A DNA stretch of 64,000 nt from Paraniabella ginsengisoli. GTDB lineage: Bacteria > Bacteroidota > Bacteroidia > Chitinophagales > Chitinophagaceae. Below are positions 20,619 through 31,207 of this stretch, piece by piece. The notes under the pieces are model-generated. The model did not search any database. It saw only the letters and a list, made by a program, of their open reading frames with translations, and was not told the origin of the DNA. The position numbers and the translations under genes were made by a program. The stretch spans positions 434,001-498,000 of the forward strand of contig NZ_JAKWBL010000002.1 of the NCBI RefSeq assembly GCF_022513635.1, written 5' to 3'. The number at the start of each line of letters is the position of its first letter. Position 1 is the stretch's first letter.

Positions 20619-23072
20619 ATGATTTTACGTTTTGCTCTTGTCTCAATAACTATCCTGCTCTTTCAGGTTACCATGGCACAAAGCTTTACTATTAAAGGGG
20701 CTGTTAGGGACAGTGTAGAAGGTGGGCCGGTAAAAAGCGCCAGTGTTCAGGTTTTTGATTCAAATAATAAACTAATTTTTACAGATAAAACAAACGATAC
20801 CGGAAATTTCTTTATTGAAGTTCCAAATACTAAACGGCCAGCTTTTATAATCTTAAGCAGTATAGGATATCAGAATAAAAAAATAAAAGTTGCTTTCAGT
20901 GATTTAACGGTGTACGAATCTGGTAATATTCTTCTGCTACCTTCTTCCTATTCGTTAGCAGCTGTTGTTGTAGAGGGTAAAAAAGCCCCGGTATCATTTA
21001 CAGTAGATAGACAGGTATATAAGCTTTCGCAGTATGGAAATGCAGCGAACGGTACAGCAGTTGATGCTATTCGTAATCTTCCTTCTGTTAATGTAAATGG
21101 ACAGGGTGAAATTTTTTTAGGGGCTCATCAAGTTTTCTGGTACTTTTAAATGGCAAACCAACCAAGGCGATCCGGCTTTTGTGCTAAGCCAATTGCCGGT
21201 TCTATCGAAAACATTGAAGTAATTACCAGCCCATCTGCAGCTTATGATGCGGATGGAAAAAGTGGTATTATAAATATTGTCACTAAAACTGCGGTTGAAG
21301 ATGGATGGATGGTTCAGGCTAATATAATGGGTGGTGCACCTCCAATAAACGATTTTGACAATAAAACATATAACCATCCGCAACGCTATGGAATGGATAT
21401 TTCTGCTGGTTACAACAAGAATAAATGGGGCTTTAATGCAGGCGCTAATTATTTAAGAAATGATATTGCAGGTTTTAGGGAAGGAGATGTTTATACAATA
21501 ATTGATAATATTAAAACGTCTTTTCCTTCTGCCGGAGAAAGGAGTTTTAAACGATATAACTATGGCGCGAGGGTTGCGTTAAATTTTCAACCCAACAAAG
21601 CAAACTCGATTAGTAGCGGCTTTTACATTGGTAAAAAATTCCAAAGCAGGGAAGCCGATTTGTTGTATCATAATTCGCGACAGAATTTCACTACTGGTAA
21701 TACTTCTCATTTTACTTATTACAATGCCAATACTCAAGACAAGGAAGGCATATTTACCTTACTTAATCTTGATTACAGCCATCAGTTTAACGATGCTTCT
21801 AAAATTATTTTTTCTGGATTATTTGAACGGGCTAATCTGTCAGGGCTAACGCAAAACCGGAACCTTTATTATCCTAATACACACGATACCATTCAATATA
21901 CCCGCAATCCAAGCACCAATCCTTTGAATGCTTACAGAGCGAAAATGGATTATTCAAAAAAGATAGGAAATGGGGAATTGCAGGCCGGGTATCAATATCG
22001 TTACGATATTCAAAATGGCGATTTTTTATACCTTACCAAAATAAATGGGACGGATGATTATGAAAGAGATCCGCTTTTTTCCAGTGATGTAAAAGTGAAT
22101 AACAAAATTCATTCTGGTTATTTACAATACAATGGCTCGGTTGATAAATTGAATTACGCAGCTGGGTTAAGATTAGAGCAGTCTGACAGGTTGTTGAAAT
22201 TTTCGCAAGGTGTTGATGAAAGCCGTTTATCGCTCACCAATTTATTTCCATCTGTTATGTTGCGTTATGCAGCATGGAAAAAAGGTACAATCAAAGCAGG
22301 ATATACCCGGCGCGTTAAACGTACTAATAATTTTGAATTAAATCCTTTTCCTGAACGAGAACACTCAGAAACGCTTGAGCAGGGAGATCCCAATTTGTTA
22401 CCGGAATTTACGGGAACTTTTGAGGTTGGTTTAGAACAAAACTTTACAGGGGGTAACTTCTTTTTTACGCTTTATCATCAGCGCATACAGAATCCTATTC
22501 AAAGAGTGAATAAAGTGTTTGCAGATACTATTTTGAATCGGGTATTTACCAATGCTGGCCGGGCAACGCAAACTGGATTTGAAACTAATTTAAATCTTCA
22601 GATCAATAAAGTGTGGCAAACTGTTATTGGAGGGAACTTGTATAAATACAAAATCAAAGGCACCATTTTTAATGGAGACATACCCATACAAAATCAAAGT
22701 TGGGTATATAGTATCAACAGCACACAATCGTTTAGCCTGCCTCGAAGTTGGTTGTTACAGCTAAGTGTAAATTATCTTTCGCTAAGAGCAACGGCGCAGG
22801 GAGAAGACGGTGCGTTTTTAACACCTCATTTTACCGTTAAGAAAACAACACAGGATAAGCGATGGTATTTTCAGTTTCAATGGCTGAATATTGATGGAGG
22901 TATGAAGATCTCTAATAGGCAACGCATTAGTACCTGGGGCAATGATTTTTATACCACAACTAATTATATTTACGAACCAGATCAACTACAACTTTCAGTT
23001 GGGTTTAATCTACTTCGAAAAAATAGAAAAATCACACTACCTCAAAGTGAAATGGGAGAAAAAGAATTTTAG
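20619..23072 (+). CDS. TonB-dependent receptor, outer-membrane beta-barrel family (multiple frame shifts)
   Basis: About 815 residues. Signal peptide (ILRFALVSITILLFQVTMAQ), carboxypeptidase-like regulatory domain (about 20-110; FTIKGAVRDSVEGGPVKSA), plug domain (DAIRNLPSVNVNGQGEI) and a long C-terminal beta barrel ending in FNLLRKNRKITLP. The family imports nutrients or metals through the outer membrane with TonB energy. About three single-base shifts fall between 21113 and 21205: corrected stretches read RGSSSFLVLLNGKPT, QGDPAFVLSQLP and AGSIENIEVITSPSAAYDAD. No SusD-like partner is present. It converges on the arsenite transporter gene with 5 bases between stops, so no functional link is implied. 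Confidence 0.88.
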
Positions 23073-23077
23073 TTAAC

Positions 23078-24108
23078 TTAAGCATAATATTTCTTTTTCA
23101 TCCACAAACTTGCTTTTACCAAAAGTACTAATACCGGAACTTCCACCAAAGGCCCGATTACACCCACAAATGCCTGCGGCGAATGAATTCCGAAAATCGA
23201 TATGGATACGGCTATTGCTAATTCAAAATTGTTTCCTGTGGCTGTAAAGGCAATTGAGGCATTTTTAGCGTAAGGCATTTTTAAAGATTTATTGATAAAA
23301 AAGCTTACAAAAAACATCAGTACAAAATAGATGATTAACGGCGCGGCTACTTTTAATATATCCATTGGCAATGCTACAAGTACATCACCTTTTAGGCTAA
23401 ACATGAGTACGATTGTAAATAATAAGGCGTACAAAGTAATGGGTGAAATTTTCGGAATAAATTTTCTGGCGTACCATTCAATGCCTTTTAATTTTATAAG
23501 TAAATAACGGCTAATAAAACCGGCTAAAAATGGAACGCCTAAGTATATCAATATACTTTCTGTAACATCTTTCATTGGTACGCTTACATCAAAATTGGCC
23601 AATCCTAATTTGTTAGGTAATACGTTAATGAACAACCAAACTAAAAAAGTGTATGTAGCTATCTGAAAAATACTATTCAATGCAACCAGCAAAGCCGCAT
23701 ACTCCCGGTTGCCTTTTGCCAAATCATTCCACACAATAACCATTGCGATGCATCTTGCCAATCCTATCAAAATCAAGCCTATCATGTAATCCGGCTCGTT
23801 TCTTAAAAAAGAACGGCTAAGGCAAACATCAAAATGGGCCCGATGATCCAGTTCAACAATAAGGATATACTGATTACTTTTTTATCTTTGAATGCTGATG
23901 GTAATAAGGAATAATCGACCTTTGCCAAAGGCGGATACATCATCAAGATTAACCCAATGGCTAAGGGAATATTGGTTGTGCCAACAGTTAGTGAATGGGT
24001 TAGGTTTGAAATATTCGGGAACAAATATCCTAAACCAACACCTAGAAACATTGCCAGGAATATCCAAAGCGTAAGGTAACGGTCGATAAACCTGAGTTTG
24101 GGCTGCAT
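23078..24108 (-). CDS. acr3: ACR3-family arsenite efflux transporter (one frame shift)
   Basis: About 343 residues with ten hydrophobic helices. Family motifs: [21 protein letters not shown] near the start, [50 protein letters not shown] with the conserved Cys used in arsenite transport, and [20 protein letters not shown]. The frame breaks near 23805; adding one T to the run gives [20 protein letters not shown]. It pumps As(III), and possibly Sb(III), out across the inner membrane. It is the last gene of the arsR-DUF6428-arsC-acr3 operon, 2 bases after the phosphatase/reductase stop. Confidence 0.93.
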
Positions 24109-24110
24109 TG

Positions 24111-24720
24111 TTAAAGAGTGATTTGTGAAAAAACATAAAACATTTCGGAGCCAATTTGCAAGCTTCTTTCTGCATAAACTTTAGATTGCTCGCTAGTTCC
24201 GTCTGATTTTTTTGGATCTTCATATTTAATCGGAAACCTGGCTTCTGCGCCAATTATTATAGGACACCCTTCATCAGCGTTGTCGCAGGTCATAATTGCG
24301 CCAAACGATTCTTTTGGATTGAACTTGTCATTATATTTTTAGAAAAACAAATAACTGCCGCTTCGTTGGTGTCATACTTTATGGCATAAACCGGATTGTT
24401 TGCTTCGCTTAGTTTTTCAATTTGAAGGCCTTGAGCCGTCAGCGTTTCAGCTACTTTCGGAAACATAGCTGTGGCTTCTGTTCCGCCCGAATAACAGAAA
24501 ATATTTTTATTCCAAAATGGAATGCCATCGTTTGTGCCCATATCTGTGATAAATGGCTTCTGCGCGAATTGTGCGTGCAAATAAAATTTAATCGAATCGT
24601 TTCGTGTGCATTTATTTTTTCCTGAATATAATTTGCCAATAGGTTTAAAATTTCTTTTCGATCGTCGGCAATTTCTTGTTTACAAACTTGTTCGATGGTT
24701 TGGGATAATGTAATAAACAT
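24111..24720 (-). CDS. arsC: ArsC-type arsenate reductase / low-molecular-weight protein tyrosine phosphatase (two frame shifts)
   Basis: About 204 residues. The P-loop [11 protein letters not shown] has the CX5R signature (Cys at about residue 48). Restoring one base near 24505 gives [15 protein letters not shown], and one A near 24338 gives [20 protein letters not shown]; the tail has [24 protein letters not shown]. The extra Cys pair in the tail suits thioredoxin-type arsenate reduction. In this operon it should reduce As(V) to As(III), which ACR3 exports. A longer N-terminal helix before the P-loop is usual for the Bacteroidota form, often annotated as protein-tyrosine-phosphatase. Confidence 0.88.
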
Positions 24721-24736
24721 AGTTTTATTTTGGTAA

Positions 24737-25210
24737 TTAACAGCATCCGCCGCCTGGTGTACAAATATTGGTTTGATTGACGCTTAAGTCGCTTAAGTTT
24801 TTCTTTTGCTTTTCTGTCGGAACTCCACAAGCGTCTTGAGCCAGGCATGCTGTTGCTTTGCTTTTAAGCAAAAATGTTTTTCCGTTAAAATCTAAATCGT
24901 ATTTGCCAATGGTACCACTTTGATATTCTACTTCAATTTCCAAATCTTCGATACCCAATTTTTCTTCCGAAAGTTTAATGATGTTGAGTAGTTTATTCGG
25001 TTTCAATCGGTGTTCATAATCGTTTGCATTCCACAATTGAAAATTTACTATTTTTTCGTTTCGGATAACACCACCACAATCAATAAAATTTTTGGTAATG
25101 ATTCCCACTTCTGTAACATGAAAATGTTCTGGAACAAATGATCCGTTTTCTAACAGGAATTCAACATTGTCTAATGTTGGTAATATTTGTTTTATGTCTG
25201 ATAACTTCAT
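24737..25210 (-). CDS. DUF6428 family protein
   Basis: Intact 157 residues. Family features: LPTLDNVEFLLENGSFVPEHFH at the start, IDCGGVIRNEKIVNFQLWN in the middle and a C-terminal Cys-rich end (CTPGGGCC). DUF6428 proteins recur in arsenic operons of Bacteroidota; the His-Phe-His and Cys residues could bind arsenite or another soft metal, but that is inference. It sits between arsR and arsC and has its own ArsR-type box upstream at 25234-25248. Confidence 0.8.
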   Translation of the reverse strand: MKLSDIKQILPTLDNVEFLLENGSFVPEHFHVTEVGIITKNFIDCGGVIRNEKIVNFQLWNANDYEHRLKPNKLLNIIKLSEEKLGIEDLEIEVEYQSGTIGKYDLDFNGKTFLLKSKATACLAQDACGVPTEKQKKNLSDLSVNQTNICTPGGGCC

Positions 25211-25233
25211 TGACTTTTAGGTTATTGTTTTAA

Positions 25234-25248
25234 TGCAATATTGCGATA
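25234..25248 (-). promoter_or_regulatory. ArsR-type operator box 2
   Basis: The - strand reads TATCGCAATATTGCA, 24-38 bases upstream of the DUF6428 start. It contains the palindrome GCAATATTGC and matches box 1 in 14 of 15 positions. It allows separate control of the DUF6428-arsC-acr3 part. Confidence 0.6.
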
Positions 25249-25266
25249 GTGCTATTTAAAAAAATG

Positions 25267-25593
25267 CTAACAGCATTTTGCTTTGGAAACGGAGTTAATT
25301 ACTTTGGAAAAATATTTGTTGATGGTTTCTATCGTTTTTTCGTCAATGCAGTAGCATATTGAATTTCCTTCAATATTTCCTTTTATGAGGCCAGCATTTT
25401 TCAACTCTTTTAAATGTTGAGAAACCGTTGGTTGAGCCAATGGAAGTTCGTTCACAATATCGCCGCAAATACACTCGTTCGCTTTCATTAGGTACTCAAT
25501 AATTGCGATTCTTGCAGGGTGCCCTAATGCTTTTGCAATGTTTGCAATTTTATTTTGCTGGTCGGTAAAATGATCGGTTTTAGTAGCTCCCAT
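25267..25593 (-). CDS. arsR: ArsR/SmtB-family winged-helix repressor
   Basis: Intact 108 residues. Winged helix-turn-helix with LGHPARIAIIEYLMKANECICGDIV: the Cys-x-Cys at ECIC is the alpha-3 metal site of arsenite sensors. The recognition helix is QPTVSQHLKELKNAGLIKG, and the wing SICYCIDEKT adds two Cys. The C-terminus ends KAKCC. It should repress the operon until As(III) binds. Two matching operators lie upstream of it and downstream of it. Confidence 0.95.
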   Translation of the reverse strand: MGATKTDHFTDQQNKIANIAKALGHPARIAIIEYLMKANECICGDIVNELPLAQPTVSQHLKELKNAGLIKGNIEGNSICYCIDEKTIETINKYFSKVINSVSKAKCC

Positions 25594-25603
25594 GAGTTTA
25601 ATT

Positions 25604-25623
25604 AATATTGCAATATTACGATA
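25604..25623 (-). promoter_or_regulatory. ArsR-type operator box 1
   Basis: The - strand reads TATCGTAATATTGCA (25609-25623) running into AATATT, so AATATTGCAATATT at 25604-25617 is a perfect 14-bp palindrome, 11 bases upstream of the arsR start. It is the expected autoregulatory site. Confidence 0.65.
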
Positions 25624-25826
25624 ATGATTTTAAAAATAATCAATTTTTTAGAAAAAGCTGTATGTAATAGCATACAATTTTATCTTCTATACTGTATATT
25701 CTTTTTTCAAGTAAAAAACAGCTAATATTGAACTCGGTGGGGTGTTCATTATAAATAAGAGAGATATCACACCTATTAAATTTTGCTTGGACTAATTTTG
25801 AGCATTAAATAGATCCTTCGAATAAA

Positions 25827-26958
25827 ATGAAATCAATACAAAATTCTAATAACTTAAAGGAGATAGCCGTTTGCTGCCTCAAACTAGGATGTATTGGGTT
25901 TGGCGGTATAGCTGGAATGGTGTCAACCATCGAAGCCGAAATCGTCAACAGAAGAAAATGGATAGATCAACAACATTTTATGGATGTAGTGAGTACCTCT
26001 TATATCATTCCTGGCCCAAACGCTGTAGAGGTAGTCATGCATTGTGGAAAGGAGAGGGGTGGTCGATTGGGATTAATAGTTGCCGGTATTTGTTATATTT
26101 TACCTGCCATGCTGATTTGCGTATGCCTGGGATTTTTTTATAAAAAATATGCTTCATTACCCAACGTTCAAGCGTTTTTATTTGGATTACGCCCAGCGAC
26201 CACAGCTCTGATCATTGCCACAGTTATAAGGCTATCGAATAATATTTTGAAAGGAAATATCTTTTTAATATTCATCTGTTGCATAGTGTTCATTGGTTCT
26301 TATCTTGGATATAACGAGGTGCTTCTGATTCTGGGTGCTGGAATGTTGAATTACCTGATCCAATCTTCAAAAGGAAAAATCAACATCTATAGTGGCTTCT
26401 TATTTTATCCTTTGCTTTTACAAATAAGTAACAAATTCCCCAATGAGAAGCTATTTTTCATTTTTTTGAAAATAGGAGTAGTACTATACGGAAGTGGTTA
26501 TGTTTTATTTGCTTACATGGAAGAGTCGTTGATTCGCAGAAATCACTGGCTAACGCATCAGCAATTAGTTGATGCTATCGCAGTGGGGCAGATTACTCCA
26601 GGCCCAATATTATCCAGCGCTACCTTTGCTGGATTTCTTATCAATGGGTATAGCGGTGCTATTATAGCCACGACCGGTATTTTTTTGCCTTCTTTTTTAT
26701 TTCCTTTTTTCTACATCATTTACTTTCTAAGGCAAGAAAAAGCAGCCGATTACGTATTTTTTAGATGGGTTAAGTGCTGCATCAATTTCTATTATTGCAG
26801 TAGTTGGCATTCGTTTGGCAGGCCCAGCAATAGAAACCTGGCAAAGTGCTGTTTTATTGGTAAGTTGTTTAGCATTTACTCTTTTTATAAAAAGAGTAAA
26901 TGCTTTATACATAATTATTCTGGGAAGTCTGGCCGGATATTTTTTACTAAAGATATAA
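25827..26958 (+). CDS. chrA: Chromate transporter family protein (one frame shift near the end)
   Basis: About 377 residues, the long two-domain CHR type with about ten helices. Each half has the family signature: GCIGFGGIAGMVSTIEAEIV...WIDQQHFMDVVS...IIPGPNAVEVVM in the first, VVLYGSGYVLFAYMEESLI...LTHQQLVDAIAVGQITPGPIL in the second. Adding one T near 26757 restores FLDGLSAASISIIAVVGIRL and a hydrophobic end to a TAA at 26958; uncorrected, the frame runs to 26963. Transporters of this family export chromate or other oxyanions. It is divergent from the arsenic operon across about 230 bases and may share its metal-stress context. Confidence 0.88.
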
Positions 26959-27260
26959 TCTAACTAAAATGATGATGTTTGGGCCTATTTATCCTTAAAA
27001 CAGGTTTTGTTAAGATTAGAGCATGGAAGGCTCTTTTCTATCTTTTTCTGACTTTAATTGTCTACCTTTATAACTCTGTTCTCTATCACAACAGAAACTC
27101 TTTTAAAGTGTGTCGCAAATTGCAATAAGTATTTAGCCGCGTTTAAGCAAATTTACTCCTTAATACTTTCCAATCCTTGTAATAAGTTATCTGCTTTCTT
27201 AGAAAAGAAGGGCAAAATATGCCTTAGAATTAAACTTATTTTTTCACTTAATTTTTTTTT
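26959..27260. other. Intergenic region (about 300 bp)
   Basis: AT-rich spacer before the desaturase. TACCTTTA at 27063-27070 resembles a -7 element but no TTTG lies at the right distance. A frame at 27058-27315 shows no domain and is not called. Confidence 0.5.
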
Positions 27261-28351
27261 ATTAAAAAGATATCCTTTCAAAAATCAGTTCCAGCCGATT
27301 TTTCTACAACATTAAAAATCCGCGTTTCAGAATATCTTAAGCAGAATGGTAAAAACAGGTTTGGAAATCAATCCATGATACTGAAATCAACATTTATGCT
27401 TTTGCTCTATTTTGTACCCTTGGGTTTTATTTGCTTTGGAAATATCGAGAGTACTATTTTATTATTTACTTTGTTCATTTTAAGTGGCTTTGGAATGGCG
27501 GGAATTGGAATGGGTATAATGCACGATGCCTTACACGGTTCCTATTCCAACAGCAAGGTTCTTAATAAAATAATGGGATACACGATGAACATGATTGGCG
27601 CAAGTGATGAAGTATGGAAGTTGCAACATAATGTTTTGCACCACAGTTTTACAAACGTTGAAGAACATGACGATGATATAAATGCTCCTTTTTTCTGCGC
27701 TTTTCGCCACATGCTAAAAGAAATTTTTTACATCGCTTCCAGCATTATTATGTTTGGTTTTTTTATGGGTTGTCTACAATATCCTGGATCACTTCCAAAG
27801 ATTTTATAAGGTTGAATCGGTATAATAAAATGGGACTTATCAAAGACAAAGCTGAATATAGAAGAATTTTACTGAAGATCATATTCTGGAAAGTGATATA
27901 CTTCTCTTATGTATTAGTATTGCCTTTGTTGCTTACTTCCTTTGCAGCCTGGATCGTTATATTGGCATTTTTGTGTATGCATTTTGTGACTGGGCTTTGT
28001 ATATCTCTTGTGTTTCAATCGGCACATGTAATGCCAGACATAGAATATCCTTTGCCGAACGATGCAGGAAAGCTTGAGCACGAACGATTAGTACATCAGT
28101 TAGCCACTACATGTAATTTTTCGCCAAAAAGTAAATTCTTTTCATGGTTAATTGGCGGACTCAATTTTCAAATTGAACATCATTTATTCCCACATATTTC
28201 TCATGTACATTACAAACATATTGCTCCGATAGTTAAAACTACAACTAAGGAGTTCGGGATACCATATTATTCTTATCCGTCCTTTTTTTCTGCTCTTAAA
28301 GGACATGGTAATATGCTTCGTAAGCTGGGTCGCCTTGCTTATCAGAATTGA
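27261..28351 (+). CDS. Membrane fatty acid desaturase (one frame shift, unusual start)
   Basis: About 364 residues. Three His boxes of membrane di-iron desaturases: HDALHGSYS, HNVLHHSF and QIEHHLFPH; the Gln in the third box is typical of front-end acyl-lipid desaturases. Hydrophobic helices lie between. The first ATG in frame is 27375, but the frame is open to 27252 and encodes a family-like N-terminus (KKISFQKSVPADFSTTLKI) whose only start candidate is ATT at 27261, so I extend it there. One T missing near 27762 restores FYGLSTISWITSKDF. It introduces a double bond into a fatty acyl chain, probably to adjust membrane fluidity. No partner gene is adjacent. Confidence 0.85.
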
Positions 28352-28727
28352 TACATGTAACTCTCGTATCAAAACAATTGCGTCAAGCCCGCAAGCTCTT
28401 TCTGATTTGTCTTATTAGAAATAAAAATTTCTCTGCTGATATAATATACATCCAGCGATTATCTACCTAAATTTCATCTAACCGCATAGCTACTCATGCT
28501 ACAACACCGCCAACTTATAAAGGATACTCCAGCATTAAACCTTGTGACAAAATACATGTCAAAGATTTTCTAAAATAATTTTCTTTCAAAATCGAATTAA
28601 ATTAAAAGAAATTCTATCTTGTTGCTTTGGTATTGTATTCGTTACGTTTCTATACCTCAAACAAAGATGTCTTGCCCTTCTTCAACAAAAAATAAAGTTT
28701 AACAGTCTCATCTACATTAAAATATTT
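28352..28727. other. Intergenic region (376 bp)
   Basis: Upstream leader of the carbohydrate block. No reading frame of note and no confident promoter pair; the GH2 gene's control region must be here. Confidence 0.5.
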
Positions 28728-31184
28728 ATGAAAAGTCGTTTTGTTCTGCTATGTGCATTAGTGTCTTTTTTGTGTAACGAAATTATGGCCCAGCCTGGAT
28801 TTGGCGATGCAAGGAAAATAAATAATGATTGGTCTTTTGCATTAACACAGGATACCACCTCATTGCAGCCAACCAAGGGTGTACCATGGCAGTCGGTCGG
28901 TCTTCCCCATGATTGGAGTATAAGACAGCAGTTGGATGCTAAAAACGCAAGCAGTATGGGCTACCTTCCTGGTGGTATTGGCTGGTATAAAAAGTCCCTG
29001 CTTATTCCTAAGCAGAATAATAAAGTTTATATTTATTTTGAAGGCGTTTATAATAGAAGCGAGGTGTTTATCAATGGTCAATCCTTAGGAAAAAGACCTA
29101 ACGGATACATTTCTTTTATGTATGATGTTACACCTTATATAAAGTTTGATAAAGAAAATGAGATTCTCGTTCGTGTAGATCACCACCGTGCAGCGGATTC
29201 CCGTTGGTACACAGGTGCCGGAATATACAGGGATGTTTGGTTAGTATACGCCAACCCGGTTCACATTGCACAATGGGGCGTTTATGCTTATCCCGAAATA
29301 AATGGGAATTCAGGTGTTTTGAATGTTGAGGTTCAGCTTGACAATAATGAAACGCAGCAACAAAACGTTACAATTATAAACGAGTTGCTCAACCCGAAAG
29401 GCAGTATAGTAGCGAAGAACAGTGGCACACTTATAATTGATGCTAATAGTTCTAACAAACTATCCTTAGATATGAAAGTTGCTGACCCTGTGTTATGGAG
29501 CCTTCATGATCCTGCATTATATAAGTTAAGAACTACAATTTTAAAAGATGGAAAGCAGATAGATGCTAAAACCACAAGTACTGGGTTCAGGAAATTCACA
29601 TTTGATCCAGACAAGGGTTTTGCTTTAAACAATAAATGGATGAAGTTGAAAGGTGTGTGTCTTCACCATGATGCCGGCGTATTAGGCGCTGCCATGCACA
29701 AGGAAGTATGGCGTAGGCGTTTGTTGAACTTAAAAGAAATTGGTGTTAATGCTATAAGAACAAGTCACAATCCACAAGCAACTGTATTTTATGAGCTTTG
29801 TGATGAGTTGGGATTGTTGGTTATGAATGAGGCATTTGATGAATGGGAATTTCCAAAACGAAAATGGCTTGAGGGCTGGAATGTTGGCACACCTGGTTAT
29901 CAGGGAACCTATGATTTTTTTGACGAGTGGGGTGAGAAAGATATGGCGGACATGGTACGCCGGGATCGAAATCATATTTCTATATTCGCATGGAGCATCG
30001 GAAACGAAGTAGACTATCCTAATGACCCTTATTCGCACCCTGTGCTTGATGGATCTTCAGAAAACGGTTTTACGCAAAAAATATTTGGAGGTTATAAAAA
30101 AGATGCTCCTGATGCAATGCGCTTGGGAGTTATTGCAAAAAAACTAACTGCGGTTGTAAAACAATATGATCGATCCCGCCCGGTAACTGCAGGCCTTGCC
30201 GGCGTAGCAATGTCCAACGAAACAGAATACCCTGCAGCCCTTGATATTGCTGGTTATAACTATACGGAAAGCCGCTATATATCTGATCATAAAAAATATC
30301 CCAAACGTGTTATTTTTGGTAGTGAAAATCGGCATGACTTTAAAGCCTGGAAAGCAGTAACGGATAATGAACATATTTTCGGTCAGTTTTTATGGACAGG
30401 AATTGATTATCTCGGCGAGTCTGGCAAATGGCCATCAAGAGGATTTTATTCAGGCCTTTTGGATTTTAGAGGCTTTATAAAGCCGCGTGGCTATTTCAGG
30501 CAGTCACTTTGGAGCGAAAAACCTATGGCGTATTTGGGAACTTACGCCTTGTCTACAAATGACAAAAGCCCCACAGATGATGTGCTTACAGAAAATGAAA
30601 ATAATATCAAAGATAAAGCGCCGTCTATGGATGCCTGGTCGTCATGGAACTATAAAGAAGGGCAAGTAATTCGTGTGGTTTGTTATACAAATGCTCCTAA
30701 AGCAAGGCTGATGCTGAATGATAAACAAGTTGGGGAAACAAAAAATTATAATGATAAAACAGGTATTATTTTTTGGGATGTTCCGTACCAGCCTGGAAAG
30801 TTAAAAGTGGTAGGGTTAGATGATTCTAATAAAGTTTCATCTGAATATATAGTTCAAACAGCCGGTAACCCTTATGCAATAAAGGTTATAACTAATACTA
30901 AAACTCCCGATGACGCGATAGCTCAGGTTGCTATACAAATTGTGGATGCTAAAGGTGTGCCGGTAACATATACTGAATCGGAAATTACTTGCACGATTTC
31001 AGGTAACGCAACCTTATTAGGCCTTGAAGCAGGAGACAACAGAGATATGGGAGACTATACAGACAATAAACAAAAAACTTTTCGCGGAGGCCTTATGGCT
31101 TATATAAAAAAGAATACAAAAAGTGGCAATATGAAAATTGCATTTACAAGCCCGAAATTGAAAGGCATTAGCATTTCACTGTAA
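28728..31184 (+). CDS. Glycoside hydrolase family 2 (beta-galactosidase-like)
   Basis: Intact 818 residues. Signal peptide MKSRFVLLCALVSFLCNEIMAQ, so it is exported. GH2 sugar-binding domain (about 25-190; DWSFALTQDT..., GLPHDWSI), immunoglobulin-like domain (about 195-300), TIM barrel (about 300-600) with the acid/base Glu427 in WSIGNEVD and a candidate nucleophile Glu533 in FGSENRHD, then beta domains including a DUF4982-type region. Family members remove terminal beta-galactosyl, mannosyl or glucuronyl residues; the exact sugar cannot be fixed. It is followed after 23 bases by a GH16 gene, so the two likely act on the same polymer. Confidence 0.93.
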   Translation: MKSRFVLLCALVSFLCNEIMAQPGFGDARKINNDWSFALTQDTTSLQPTKGVPWQSVGLPHDWSIRQQLDAKNASSMGYLPGGIGWYKKSLLIPKQNNKVYIYFEGVYNRSEVFINGQSLGKRPNGYISFMYDVTPYIKFDKENEILVRVDHHRAADSRWYTGAGIYRDVWLVYANPVHIAQWGVYAYPEINGNSGVLNVEVQLDNNETQQQNVTIINELLNPKGSIVAKNSGTLIIDANSSNKLSLDMKVADPVLWSLHDPALYKLRTTILKDGKQIDAKTTSTGFRKFTFDPDKGFALNNKWMKLKGVCLHHDAGVLGAAMHKEVWRRRLLNLKEIGVNAIRTSHNPQATVFYELCDELGLLVMNEAFDEWEFPKRKWLEGWNVGTPGYQGTYDFFDEWGEKDMADMVRRDRNHISIFAWSIGNEVDYPNDPYSHPVLDGSSENGFTQKIFGGYKKDAPDAMRLGVIAKKLTAVVKQYDRSRPVTAGLAGVAMSNETEYPAALDIAGYNYTESRYISDHKKYPKRVIFGSENRHDFKAWKAVTDNEHIFGQFLWTGIDYLGESGKWPSRGFYSGLLDFRGFIKPRGYFRQSLWSEKPMAYLGTYALSTNDKSPTDDVLTENENNIKDKAPSMDAWSSWNYKEGQVIRVVCYTNAPKARLMLNDKQVGETKNYNDKTGIIFWDVPYQPGKLKVVGLDDSNKVSSEYIVQTAGNPYAIKVITNTKTPDDAIAQVAIQIVDAKGVPVTYTESEITCTISGNATLLGLEAGDNRDMGDYTDNKQKTFRGGLMAYIKKNTKSGNMKIAFTSPKLKGISISL

Positions 31185-31207
31185 TCAATTATCAATTCAT
31201 AAATCAT

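Noticed and set aside
20619..25593. Functional link between the TonB receptor and the arsenic operon
   Set aside because: The genes converge and have no shared motif; only proximity.
27058..27315. 85-codon + strand frame before the desaturase
   Set aside because: Overlaps the desaturase N-terminus in another frame, low-complexity, no domain.
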